Position numbers and translations under genes: made by a program. The notes beneath the pieces are model-generated. The model ran no database searches, was not told where the DNA came from, and saw only the letters and a list, made by a program, of their open reading frames with translations. From Spirochaetota bacterium (GTDB lineage: Bacteria; Spirochaetota; UBA4802; UBA5550), in assembly GCA_016928865.1 (NCBI GenBank), contig JAFGJX010000101.1, positions 1 to 33,067 on the forward strand: a DNA stretch of 33,067 nucleotides. The letters are read 5' to 3'. This document shows, in pieces, positions 1 to 8,592 of this stretch (the stretch's first letter is position 1; each line of letters opens with the position of its first letter).

Positions 1-595
1 CCGGCTCGAAATCATACACGCCGGCGTTGGTAACGACCGCCGTGGGCCCTTCTCCCAGGAGCCCGGCCTTTTTCCGCGAGTCCCCGCCTTCCAGAAAGCC
101 CACCGATGTTATGAAGTCAACTTTCTTCACAAACTTGTCCGGGGACTGAAGGCCCACCAGGACCATCTTTTCCGACAACGAGGAAAGGTCATTATTGCCG
201 CCGGATCCGGTCAGCCGCACCTTCGGCTTTAAAAGGTCAGTCCCGATCATATGCGTGTTGATGTTTCCGTACATATCGATCTGCGCGAACCCGAGGAACC
301 CGATATCGACGTATCCGTTGTACGCCTGACCGAAGGAATAGGACATCTCCAGGATCAACGGCGACTTGCGCCAGGTGAATGGCCCGCCCACGGACCAGGG
401 CATGCCGCCCTCGAGGGGATCCTGGGCCCCGGATTCGTACACCAGGGTTATATTGGGCGCGTGGGTCTTGCGCGCGAGGATTGCGGCAACCATCGGAAGC
501 CCGGTCCCCACATAGACCACCTGATGGTCCTCTATCTGCAGTGAGAGATTATATGCCACCATTTCAAGGGGATTGGTCGGTTTTATATCTGACAT
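1..595 (-). CDS. Glutaconate-type CoA-transferase, beta subunit (partial, C-terminus beyond window)
   Basis: Second subunit of a heterodimeric family I CoA-transferase, which moves CoA between an acyl-CoA and a free carboxylic acid in the cytoplasm. Translation from the ATG at 595 gives a protein starting MSDIKPTNPLEMVAYNLSL. It carries LVYESGAQDP with a glutamate at residue 54, the position of the catalytic Glu of Acidaminococcus glutaconate CoA-transferase beta subunit (recalled family knowledge). Later motifs GFLGFAQIDMYGNIN and GSGGNNDL are typical of the GctB/IpdB family. The start has an upstream GAGGAGGAAGA ribosome site. It lies 39 bases downstream of the alpha subunit gene on the same strand, so both belong to one operon. 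The reading frame is open to base 1, so the gene is truncated by the window edge. The substrate cannot be read from the sequence: glutaconate, or a ring-cleavage acyl-CoA as for IpdB, are both possible. Confidence 0.88.
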   Translation of the reverse strand, partial: MSDIKPTNPLEMVAYNLSLQIEDHQVVYVGTGLPMVAAILARKTHAPNITLVYESGAQDPLEGGMPWSVGGPFTWRKSPLILEMSYSFGQAYNGYVDIGFLGFAQIDMYGNINTHMIGTDLLKPKVRLTGSGGNNDLSSLSEKMVLVGLQSPDKFVKKVDFITSVGFLEGGDSRKKAGLLGEGPTAVVTNAGVYDFEP

Positions 596-634
596 GTCTT
601 CTTCCTCCTCGTGGAATATGTTTCACAGCACCGC

Positions 635-1735
635 TCAGTAATAGATCCCGGTTTCAGTTTCAAGCGTCTTGAATTCCTGGTACGAGAAATCAAATCCCAG
701 ATCCTCGTTGTCATACTCCTCCGCCCGGGTTGTGCGGCGCGAATTCGCTATCCATCTGGCGCCGCCCAGCTTGTCAATAAAATCGAACTGGTCTTTTGAG
801 GAGAAGACCCAGTACTCGAAGAACTCCTTCGTGTTCTCGGGCGTCAGGCACGCCCACCGCATCAGCTTTTCCCACCACTGGCGGGACCAGTAGTAGCAAC
901 CCGGCATACTGCCCGGCGCCGCGCCATATGGCAACTCGACCACGGCATCGACATAGGTGAACGGGATCACCACGCCCTTGTTGTTGCTTCGTATATCGCC
1001 CGGCGGAACGATCTCCTCCGCGGTGATGATGAGACGCCGCGCGGCCGCGGCCAGCGCGATATCGTTGATCGGCGGCCCGTACATGCGCGCGTTGCCGAAC
1101 CGGTCAGCCGCCTGCACGTGGATGATGGCGATATCGGGATAGAGGGCCGGCACAAAGACCACGGGGTCGGGATCGGTGCGCATCGGGTTCTGCATCACCT
1201 TCACATAGGGGTTGTATTTCAGAATGTCGGAGCCGAGAAGCTGCTTGCTGAAGACCCCGGGAATGCCGAGATGAGCCGCCTTGAAGCCCTGGGCCATGGA
1301 GCCGTGGCTCCACTCCGAAAGTATCCGGACCTTCCCCTCGATGACCGAGCGCGAATAGGCCCGGTCATACCCCCGCATCTCCGCTCCCGAATACGAGTTG
1401 TGCGAGCAGGAACAGGCGCCGAAGCTGATCATGTAGCTCTGGTTCGAATTGGGAGAGCCGATCATCTGTATATCCTTCTTCTTCTGCCTCAGTATTTCGA
1501 AGTAGGCCTGCATGGGGGTCCGCACGTAGCTGAATCCGGTATCGGTCAGCACGTCACCGTCCCGCACGAACTCGCCGATCGCTTCGCGGAGCGACAGTCT
1601 CTTGTCGCGATGCGAGCGGTCCTTCTTGATATGGGCCTGCCGGGCCGACTCGAAGTCGACAAGAGGATCAAGAATCCCGGTGTCATCGATCTTGAGGTTC
1701 TTTAACGCTTCCCTGTTGTAATCGAATACGCTCAT
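635..1735 (-). CDS. Glutaconate-type CoA-transferase, alpha subunit
   Basis: First subunit of the heterodimeric CoA-transferase whose beta subunit follows it. The 366-residue protein begins MSVFDYNREALKNLKIDDTG. An in-frame extension to 1765 exists, but the ATG at 1735 is chosen because AGGGAGG sits just upstream. Family features are the N-terminal LSLREAIGEFVRDGDVLTDTG segment (about residues 47-67) and the conserved central block around DIAIIHVQAADRFGNARM, with a nucleotide-type alpha/beta fold. It is somewhat longer than GctA (about 320 residues), with an aromatic-rich C-terminus. No promoter of high quality is visible upstream. The pair probably activates or recycles a dicarboxylate or aromatic-derived acid during anaerobic degradation, but the exact substrate is unknown. 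Confidence 0.87.
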   Translation of the reverse strand: MSVFDYNREALKNLKIDDTGILDPLVDFESARQAHIKKDRSHRDKRLSLREAIGEFVRDGDVLTDTGFSYVRTPMQAYFEILRQKKKDIQMIGSPNSNQSYMISFGACSCSHNSYSGAEMRGYDRAYSRSVIEGKVRILSEWSHGSMAQGFKAAHLGIPGVFSKQLLGSDILKYNPYVKVMQNPMRTDPDPVVFVPALYPDIAIIHVQAADRFGNARMYGPPINDIALAAAARRLIITAEEIVPPGDIRSNNKGVVIPFTYVDAVVELPYGAAPGSMPGCYYWSRQWWEKLMRWACLTPENTKEFFEYWVFSSKDQFDFIDKLGGARWIANSRRTTRAEEYDNEDLGFDFSYQEFKTLETETGIYY

Positions 1736-2092
1736 GTTCGCCTCCCTGGATCCGGTGATGCACATGCTCTACCATCAATATAATGTTATAACAGCTTTAC
1801 AGCTATCCTTGTAACGGGTGATTTTACAGATCGATTACCACCATATCTGTCACTCAACTGTAACAGGTTCCATTAGTGTAAACATTCAGGCAGCGTCAAA
1901 GGCCTGTCAGGAATGCCGCGTTTTCTTTTCGATGCGCAGGTCAACACTGCGACTCTGGGCCCAGGCACGAGGCGGCGAGTGTTCTCTCTGTCGTGAAGGA
2001 TGAAGATGGGAGTGCCGTCTTTCATGCCCGGGCAAAAACAATCGGCCTGCTCAGGCAAAAGATATAACCCAGGTCACTGCCTCTGAATATTA

Positions 2093-2110
2093 AACTAACT
2101 GTTGTTAGTT
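2093..2110. promoter_or_regulatory. Inverted repeat AACTAAC-N4-GTTAGTT, possible operator
   Basis: The arms AACTAAC (2093-2099) and GTTAGTT (2104-2110) are perfect complements around a TGTT centre. The repeat lies in the AT-rich leader about 220 bases before fdhA. There is no T-tract after it, so it does not look like a terminator. A dimeric repressor site is plausible but the regulator is unknown. Confidence 0.35.
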
Positions 2111-2128
2111 AAAATATATTTTTATGAT

Positions 2129-2168
2129 TGTAACTATTTGTCATATTTTGTAATTATATTCCTGTAAC
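2129..2168. promoter_or_regulatory. Cluster of TGTAA(C/T) boxes upstream of fdhA
   Basis: TGTAAC at 2129-2134, TGTAAT at 2149-2154 and TGTAAC at 2163-2168 occur within 40 bases. Further copies lie at 1810-1815 and 1859-1864 in the same gap. In AT-rich DNA some of this can be chance, so this is only a candidate direct-repeat binding region for a formate or molybdenum/selenium-responsive regulator. Confidence 0.25.
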
Positions 2169-2328
2169 GATTTTCAAATTTTTTTCTCCTACAACACGAT
2201 TGATTTTAAAAACATCTTGCATTAATAGCCTATGAAAAAAAAATAATATCGATATGTTTAAATTAACAGAATGATTTAAGCATTCAAAACATTGCATGTT
2301 AACTTACTCACTTCCAAGGAGGACCAAT

Positions 2329-5301
2329 ATGCCTTTATCCCGAAGGGACTTTCTCAAACTTTCGGGAATGACCGCGGCCGGCGCATTTGTCGGCGGTGCG
2401 TCGTTTCTGACCGGCTGTAAATCTGCCGACAAACTGCGCGGCACCAGGGAATCAACCACCATCTGTCCGTATTGCGGCGTGGGCTGCGGACTGATCGTCT
2501 CCGCGAGAGACGGCAAGATCATAAACACGGAAGGCGATCCCGATCATCCCATCAACAGGGGTGCGCTCTGCGCCAAGGGAAGCGCGCTCTTCCAGGTGGG
2601 GGTGAACGAACGCCGGCTTGACAAGGTGCAGTACCGCAAGCCATACGGCACCGAGTGGGAGGAAATATCATGGGATGACGCCATCAAGCGCATCGCCCGC
2701 CGCGTCAAGGACGCGCGCGACGCGACGTTCCAGGAAAAAGAGGGAGCTGTAACGGTCAACAGGACCCCGGGCATAGCGAGCCTGGGCGGCGCCGCCCTGG
2801 ACAACGAAGAATGCTACATCCTCTCAAAATTCATGAGGACGCTCGGCGTTACCTATCTAGAACACCAGGCACGTATTTGACACTCCGCCACAGTCGCCGG
2901 TCTGGCGGCTTCCTTCGGCAGGGGTGCAATGACGAACCACTGGATTGACATCAAAAACTCTGACGTAATTTTTATCATCGGCAGCAATGCCGCGGAAAAC
3001 CATCCCGCATCCTTCAGGTGGATCCTGGACGCGATGCAAAATCGGGGCGCCAAGCTGATCGTGGTGGACCCGCGTTTTACCAAATCAGCCTCCATGGCGA
3101 GCCTGTACGCGCCGCTCCGTCCCGGAACGGACCTTGCCTTTCTGGGCGGCATAATGAACTACGCCCTTCAGAAGGACCTCATACAGAAGGAATACGTAGT
3201 GGAATATACCAATGCGGCATATCTGGTAAATCCCGCCTTCAAATTCAATGACGGCCTTTTCTCCGGATATGATGCGGGCAAGCGCAGCTACGGAGACCGC
3301 GCGACATGGACGTACCAGGTGGACGACAAGAAGGTCCCCAGGCAGGACAAGTCGCTCAAGGATCCGCAGTGCGTGTACCAGCTCATGAAAAAGCATTACA
3401 GCCGCTACACGCCTGAAATGGTCGAGCGGGTGACCGGCTGTCCAAAGGAAACATTCCTGAAAGTCGCGGAAATCTATACCTCGACGCACAAACCGAATCG
3501 GGTGGCGACCATCATGTACGCCATGGGGATAACCCAGCATACGGTCGGCACGCAGAACGTGCGGGCGCTCGCCATGCTCCAGCTCCTCATGGGCAACATG
3601 GGAGTTGCGGGCGGCGGCATCAACGCGCTGCGCGGCGAGTCAAACGTTCAGGGCTCGACCGACCACGCCCTGCTCTTCCATATTCTTCCCGGCTATCTGC
3701 CTGCGCCGGATGTCAAGTCACATCCGACCTTCGAGGCATACAATAACACCGCACCCAAGACCGAAGACCCGATGAGCATCAACTGGTGGTCGCACCGGCC
3801 CAAGTACCTGGTAAGCCAGCTCAAGGCGTTCTACGGCGACGCGGCGACCAAGGAGAACAACTTCTGCTACGACTGGCTCCCCAAGAAGAGCAAGGGAGTC
3901 CCGTTCATCGTCCTTTTTGAAGACATGCTGAAGGGTGTCATGAAGGGAGCCTTCTTCATGGGGACCAACCCGATCGTCGGCGGTCCGAACGCCAACCGGA
4001 ACGCCCTGGCGATGGAAAAGCTCGACTGGCTCGTGGCGGCGGACCTGTGGGAAACCGATTCATCCATCTTCTGGAAGCGCCCGGGAGCGAACCCGACCCA
4101 GATAAAGACCGAGGTGTTCCTCCTTCCGGCAGCGGCATCCATGGAAAAAGAGGGAAGCGTTTCCAACTCCGGCCGATGGGCGCAGTGGCGATACAAGGCG
4201 GTCAATCCTCCGGGAGTCGCCAAGACCGACCTTGACATCATGGACCTCCTCTTCCGCGAGTTGCGTGAGCTGTACAAGAAAGAAGGTGGCAAGTTCCCGG
4301 ATCCCATACTAAAGGCAAACTGGAACTACATCGAGCATGGCGAGCACGAGGCCTCTCCGCACCTTGTCGCGAAGGAGATCAACGGCTATACCTGGGCGGA
4401 CAAAAAGCAGGTCAAGAATTTCGTTGACCTCAAGGACGACGGCTCCACCGCCTGCGGCAACTGGCTCTACAGCGGATCCTATCCGGGCAAAAACCTGATG
4501 GCACGGCGCGGAACCAAAGACGCGTCAAACAAAATCGGCATGTTCCCGGAATGGTCATGGTGCTGGCCGCTCAATCGCCGGATCATATACAACAGGGCCG
4601 CGGTCAACCGCAAGGGCGAACCGTGGGACGATACCCGCTGGGTCGTCAAGTGGACCGGCAGCAAGTGGAAAGGAGACATCGTCGACGGCGGACCCACCGC
4701 CGGACCTGAAGCGAAGAACCCCTTCATCATGAACAACGAGGGTGTTGGACGCCTCTTCGGAGCCGGCAAAGTCCTGACAGACGGTCCCTTCACCGAGCAT
4801 TACGAGCCGATGGAGAGCCCGACAACGAACCTGTTCAACAGTCAGAAGGTTAACCCCGCGTCGGCCATACTTAACGAGGTTGCCGGACAGTTTGGCAACG
4901 CCGGGCAGTATCCCTATATCGCCACCTCCTACCGGGTGGTGGAACACTGGCAGGCGGGCGCCATGACGCGGAACCTGCCATGGCTCAACGAGCTCGTTCC
5001 CGACATGTTCTGCGAAATCAGCACATCCCTCGCCGCTGCAAAGGGCATCAAGAACGGCGACCGGGTCAGGATATACAACGCCCGGGGAAACATCAGGGCC
5101 TATGCGCTGGTAACCGAGCGGATGCAGCCACTCATGGTCAACGGGAAGCCCGTTGAGATGATCGGCATGATCTGGCACTTCGGTCCGGGTTGCGCCGCGA
5201 CGGGCGACGCCTGCAACCAGCTCACCCCATCCATCGGGGACGCCAACACCATGATCCCTGAATTCAAGGCGTTCCTCGCGGACATCAGGAAGGAGGCATA
5301 A
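2329..5301 (+). CDS. fdhA: Formate dehydrogenase alpha subunit, selenocysteine-containing, Tat-exported
   Basis: Catalytic molybdenum or tungsten bis-MGD subunit oxidising formate to CO2 outside the cytoplasmic membrane. The 990-residue frame contains one in-frame TGA at 2878-2880 (residue 184) in the context EHQARI-Sec-HSATVAGL, the FDH active-site signature, followed by a SECIS hairpin. The N-terminus has a Tat motif SRRDFLK (residues 4-10), a hydrophobic stretch and LTGC (27-30), which could be a lipobox. A 4Fe-4S site is formed by Cys46, 49, 53 and 81. The catalytic Arg is in ALRGESNVQG (Arg435), and the C-terminal MGD-binding domain ends near EFKAFLADI. The ATG at 2329 is chosen because AAGGAGG lies 6 bases upstream. 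fdhB follows 3 bases later. Length is close to FdnG/FdoG (about 1015). No cytochrome b subunit gene is adjacent. Confidence 0.97.
2881..2909 (+). promoter_or_regulatory. Bacterial SECIS element for Sec184 of fdhA
   Basis: Immediately after the TGA at 2878-2880 the mRNA can fold with stem GUCGCC (2893-2898), loop GGUCU (2899-2903) and stem GGCGGC (2904-2909): six pairs, one of them G-U. The loop sequence and its start 19 bases after the UGA match the arrangement I recall for the E. coli fdhF SECIS bound by SelB. This supports recoding rather than termination. Confidence 0.9.
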
Positions 5302-5304
5302 ACC

Positions 5305-6114
5305 ATGTCAGGAAAAGCGTTTTTAGTAGATACAACCAAATGTTCGGGGTGCCGGGCGTGCCAGGTTTCATGCAAGCAGTGGAACAACCTGCCAGGCGAG
5401 AAGACAACCTTCTTCGGCGGGCCGGAATACACTAACCCGGCCGAACTTTCGGCGATCACCTTCAACCATGTAAAATTTTTCCCGGTTGACCGGAGCAATC
5501 CGGAAAAGCCGGTGTGGACCATCATGCACAAGAAGTGCTACCACTGCGAAGAGGCTAACTGCATGCGGGTCTGCCCGCAGCACGCCATATCCAGAGTGGA
5601 AGGCTGGGTCGTCATCGACCAGTCGCTCTGCATCGGGTGCGGCGCCTGCGTGAACGAGTGCGTGTACAATGTCCCGCACATCCTCGATGAGGACGTGAAA
5701 AGATACGGCGCTGAAGGGATCATCAAGAAGGACAAGTCGTACAAATGCCACGCCTGCATGGAGAATCCGCGTGAAGTTCCGCTGTGCGCACGTCACTGCC
5801 CCACCGGCGCGCTGACCTACGGCGAGCGCGCGGCGCTGGTGAAGCGCGGCTTGGCCCGGGTGAAAGAGATATCCGCGGAATATCCCCACGCCAACCTGTA
5901 CGGCCTGGAGGAGTTCGGCGGACTCAGGACACTGACGGTGCTCAAGGACAGGCCGGAAAAATACGGACTGCCCGTGGGCGAGAAGGCCAAGGCAATCGAC
6001 CTTGCAAAGGCGGAGGCCATCAGGGACACGTACGCGTTCCTTTCGATCTTCACCTTCGGACTTCCCTCATTAAAGAGGGTCGCCTACCGGATATCAAAAT
6101 CAATGGTAGGATAA
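5305..6114 (+). CDS. fdhB: Formate dehydrogenase beta subunit, four [4Fe-4S] electron-transfer protein
   Basis: Carries electrons from the FdhA active site through iron-sulfur clusters. The 269-residue protein starts MSGKAFLVDTTKCSGCRACQ and has four cysteine groups: CSGCRACQVSC, CYHCEEANCMRVC, CIGCGACVNEC and CHACMENPREVPLC with ARHC. This is the usual pattern for FdnH/FdhB-type subunits. Start codon ATG at 5305 follows AGGAGGC and lies 3 bases after the fdhA stop, so the two are translationally linked. It has no signal peptide of its own and should be co-exported with FdhA by the Tat system. The C-terminus is only weakly hydrophobic around YAFLSIFTFGLP and lacks a clear anchor helix like that of E. 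coli FdnH, which suggests a soluble or FdhA-anchored dimer. Confidence 0.95.
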   Translation: MSGKAFLVDTTKCSGCRACQVSCKQWNNLPGEKTTFFGGPEYTNPAELSAITFNHVKFFPVDRSNPEKPVWTIMHKKCYHCEEANCMRVCPQHAISRVEGWVVIDQSLCIGCGACVNECVYNVPHILDEDVKRYGAEGIIKKDKSYKCHACMENPREVPLCARHCPTGALTYGERAALVKRGLARVKEISAEYPHANLYGLEEFGGLRTLTVLKDRPEKYGLPVGEKAKAIDLAKAEAIRDTYAFLSIFTFGLPSLKRVAYRISKSMVG

Positions 6115-6135
6115 TACCGAATTTAATTTGACACG

Positions 6136-6175
6136 AAAGCCCCACGGCAGGGATCATCCTCCGTGGGGCTTTTTA
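6136..6175 (+). terminator. Rho-independent terminator after fdhAB
   Basis: Perfect 12-bp stem AAAGCCCCACGG (6136-6147) and CCGTGGGGCTTT (6161-6172) with a 13-base loop and a run of T ending at 6174. It lies 22 bases after fdhB and separates fdhAB from the mobA-fdhE gene. Confidence 0.93.
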
Positions 6176-6242
6176 TACGAAGACGTCCGGCAGCGTCGCG
6201 ATCGCTCCTGGCGTTACGCCACACGATACAGGCAGTATACCG

Positions 6243-7679
6243 ATGAAATCCAATGACATATCAGCCTTCATAATCGCCGGTGGCAAGAGCACGCGGTTCG
6301 GCGAGGACAAGGCTCTCTATATATATCGCGGGAAGCCGCTTATCGAGCACGTGATTGAACGGATCAAGCCGGTATTTGAATCAATCTCGATCATAGCCGA
6401 CGATGCGGAAAGGTTCAGCTACCTGGGCTATCCCTGCTACCGGGACATCATCCCCGGCCTCGGTCCCCTCGGAGGTCTGCATACGGCCCTGAAGCGGGCC
6501 GGAACGGACAGCGTCTTTGTCTTCGCGTGTGACATGCCCGAATGCAACCCGGGGCTTATCCGGTACATGATTTCGCAGTCCGCGGGCCATGACGCGGTCA
6601 TCCCGGTCAAGCACGGGTACCACGAACGCCTTCATGCGATATATCGACAGTCATGCATCGCCGCAATTGAAAAACGCATCAACAAGGGCGAGCGGCAGTT
6701 CAGCAGCTTTTTTGAGGACGTCTCAATCCGCGAAATCAGGGACGACGAGATATGGAAGTTCGGCGATCCCGATATCGTCTTCAGAAACATAAACTATCGA
6801 CGCGACGTGGAAAAAATTGAACCAAGGAGATGGACCATGCATTCCCATTCGAAATACCTGGAAACCCGCGCCCGGAAGGCGCTCGATAACGCGATCCTGA
6901 CGGCCGAAATGCTCGACTTTTACCGGGCACTATACGCCGTCCACGACACGCAGCATGACCGATACATCAATGAGCCGGACATGCCATCCCTCGGGCTTGA
7001 AGACCTTCCGCTCTCCGAAAACGGCATGCGTATTTTTTCCGGCGGCACCGTGGACAGCCTGCTCATCCCCGGCCTCGCGCCGCTTGTGGAGGCAACGATG
7101 GCTCACCATCCCGGCCTCTCGCTTGAATCCCTTCGTGATGCACTCTCAGAGGGTTCCGCTCCGGTAGATATTGCTTTCGCGATGATCAAAAAGGATTCCG
7201 GCCGCGTCGAAAAATTAGCCGCGGACTGCAGGGCGGGCGCGGATGAGACGATTTTCATCCTGGTCAACTGGTTGAAGCCGTTCCTGGCCGCGTTGCGCGA
7301 GCGAAACGCTCTGAGCATCAATGAAACCGAAACCGAGACACTCTGTCCCTTCTGCGGATACTACCCGGACATGGCGGCCATAGTGTCCGGCAAGGACGGC
7401 AAGCGCTATCTCCACTGCTCGCTCTGCGGTCACCGGTGGCCCTTCAGGCGCATCATGTGCGCCGTGTGCGGCACCGAGGACGCCGCCAGGCTTGAGAATT
7501 TCACGCCCGAGGGGGATACCCGCAACCGCATCGACGTATGCCATTCATGCAAGGGATATATCAAGACCCTCCGCTTCGACTCGATTGAAGCTCTCGGGGA
7601 GGCCGACCTTACGGTTGAAAACATTCTTACCACCGGCCTTGACAGCGCGGCGCTCAGGAAGGGCTTCAGGAGACCCTAG
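6243..7679 (+). CDS. mobA-fdhE: MobA-FdhE fusion: molybdenum cofactor guanylyltransferase plus formate dehydrogenase accessory protein
   Basis: One 478-residue frame joins two proteins needed to make formate dehydrogenase. Residues 1 to about 190 are MobA, which attaches GMP to molybdopterin. They show the nucleotide loop IIAGGKSTRFGEDKAL (10-25), GLGPLGGLHTAL (72-83) and the metal site ACDMPE (95-100). Residues about 199-478 are FdhE, an iron-binding accessory protein for FDH maturation, with four CxxC pairs: LCPFCGYYP, CSLCGHRW, CAVCG and CHSCKGY. Both functions fit the upstream fdhAB. No stop codon separates the parts, but a ribosome site (AAGGAGAT, 6824-6831) precedes Met199 (6837), so FdhE may also be made alone. 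The primary start at 6243 has only a weak ribosome site. The stop overlaps the convergent panE end by 14 bases. Confidence 0.93.
   Translation: MKSNDISAFIIAGGKSTRFGEDKALYIYRGKPLIEHVIERIKPVFESISIIADDAERFSYLGYPCYRDIIPGLGPLGGLHTALKRAGTDSVFVFACDMPECNPGLIRYMISQSAGHDAVIPVKHGYHERLHAIYRQSCIAAIEKRINKGERQFSSFFEDVSIREIRDDEIWKFGDPDIVFRNINYRRDVEKIEPRRWTMHSHSKYLETRARKALDNAILTAEMLDFYRALYAVHDTQHDRYINEPDMPSLGLEDLPLSENGMRIFSGGTVDSLLIPGLAPLVEATMAHHPGLSLESLRDALSEGSAPVDIAFAMIKKDSGRVEKLAADCRAGADETIFILVNWLKPFLAALRERNALSINETETETLCPFCGYYPDMAAIVSGKDGKRYLHCSLCGHRWPFRRIMCAVCGTEDAARLENFTPEGDTRNRIDVCHSCKGYIKTLRFDSIEALGEADLTVENILTTGLDSAALRKGFRRP
6824..6839 (+). promoter_or_regulatory. Internal ribosome binding site and ATG for stand-alone FdhE
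   Basis: AAGGAGAT at 6824-6831 is followed, 5 bases later, by an in-frame ATG at 6837-6839. This start lies exactly at the MobA/FdhE junction, just before MHSHSKYLETRARKALDNA. It is stronger than the ribosome site in front of the full frame and suggests a relic or active independent start for FdhE. Confidence 0.65.
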
Positions 7680-8592
7680 GGGCCGCCTGGAGCGCGTGGA
7701 TAATCTTCGTCACCGCGTCATTCCGGGGACACGTCACGCCGATCGCCGCCCCTTCGCGAACGATCGCGCCGTTTATAAAATCGATTTCTGTGGGACGGCG
7801 GTTTATTATATCGGAGTACATTGACGAGTAGTTTTCCGCGGTAAGCCTGCACACCTCCTCCACGCGCGACACCGGGTCCTCGCACATGAGGCGGTGGCCC
7901 TTCCGCCGCACGACCTCGCACCCCTCCCTGACAAGATCAGCCATGAGAGCGCGGGCCTGATCTATTTCCAGGAGCTTTCCGTTCCGGACGGACAGGATCG
8001 CGGTGAGGGGGTTGATCCCGGCGTTCACCAGCACCTTGCCCCAGATGAGGGACTGCGGGTCCCCTGACAACTCCGCGTCCAGGCCCGCCTGTCTCATGAT
8101 CGTCAGCAGCTCATCGAGGAAGCGGTCTCCCGGATTTCCGTATTCAATCGGGCCGAACGACGTCTTGCCGCTGCCCGCGTGACGGACATGATTTTCCGCC
8201 GCGAGGTTCGCCCCCTCCGAAGTAATGCCGGCTATCACCGCCGATGAGGGACAGCTGCGGGCTATCAGCTCCGCGTTCCCAACGCCGTTCTGAAGCGTCA
8301 TGACAGGTCCCCGGTAACCGGCTCGGGACAGGCCGAGCGCGGCGCTTTCCGTGTGGTAGGCCTTGACGCAGAGGATCACGAGGTCGACATTCCCCGGGTC
8401 CTGCAGCCCGACTGTCACCGGTACCCGGTACCGGAAGTCCGCGGCCTCACCCTGCCAGCGTATGCCTTCCCGGTTCAGAAGATCGGCCCGATCGGGAATT
8501 TCATCCACCAGGGTGACGCTCGCGCCGGTTTTCTGCAGATAGCCGGCGAGGAGCAGACCGATCGCCCCCGGCCCCACGACCGCAATATTCAT
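7666..8592 (-). CDS. panE: 2-dehydropantoate 2-reductase (ketopantoate reductase)
   Basis: Reduces ketopantoate to pantoate with NADPH in pantothenate and CoA synthesis. The 308-residue protein has an N-terminal Rossmann fold beginning NIAVVGPGAIGLLLAGYL, the conserved ILCVKAYHT with TLQNGVGN, and the C-terminal helical domain with KVLVNAGINPLTAI and the NRRPTEIDFINGAIV segment that contains the family's substrate-side Glu. Length is normal. The ATG at 8592 overlaps the stop of the upstream flavoprotein gene by four bases (ATGA), so the two are coupled. The 3' end overlaps the convergent mobA-fdhE gene by 14 bases. Several PanE-like proteins act on other 2-keto acids, so the exact substrate is less certain than the fold. 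Confidence 0.9.
   Translation of the reverse strand: MNIAVVGPGAIGLLLAGYLQKTGASVTLVDEIPDRADLLNREGIRWQGEAADFRYRVPVTVGLQDPGNVDLVILCVKAYHTESAALGLSRAGYRGPVMTLQNGVGNAELIARSCPSSAVIAGITSEGANLAAENHVRHAGSGKTSFGPIEYGNPGDRFLDELLTIMRQAGLDAELSGDPQSLIWGKVLVNAGINPLTAILSVRNGKLLEIDQARALMADLVREGCEVVRRKGHRLMCEDPVSRVEEVCRLTAENYSSMYSDIINRRPTEIDFINGAIVREGAAIGVTCPRNDAVTKIIHALQAAPRVS

Larger units (their letters stand above)
1736..2328. other. Intergenic region between divergent CoA-transferase and fdhA genes
   Basis: No convincing gene is present in these 593 bases. The part next to the CoA-transferase (about 1880-2060) is GC-richer and contains only short open frames with no family resemblance or ribosome site. 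The part before fdhA (about 2080-2328) is very AT-rich, as expected for a promoter zone. It contains a 7-bp inverted repeat at 2093-2110 and a series of TGTAA boxes at 2129-2168. I looked for a sigma-54 type -24/-12 element in front of fdhA and did not find one. Confidence 0.6.

Noticed and set aside
1873..2058. 61-codon minus-strand open frame in the CoA-transferase/fdhA gap
   Set aside because: No ribosome site, no family resemblance, and its length is expected by chance in this GC-rich patch.
2878..2880. TGA inside fdhA as a nonsense mutation or gene split
   Set aside because: The context is the FDH selenocysteine motif, the frame continues with full homology, and a SECIS hairpin follows at the right distance.
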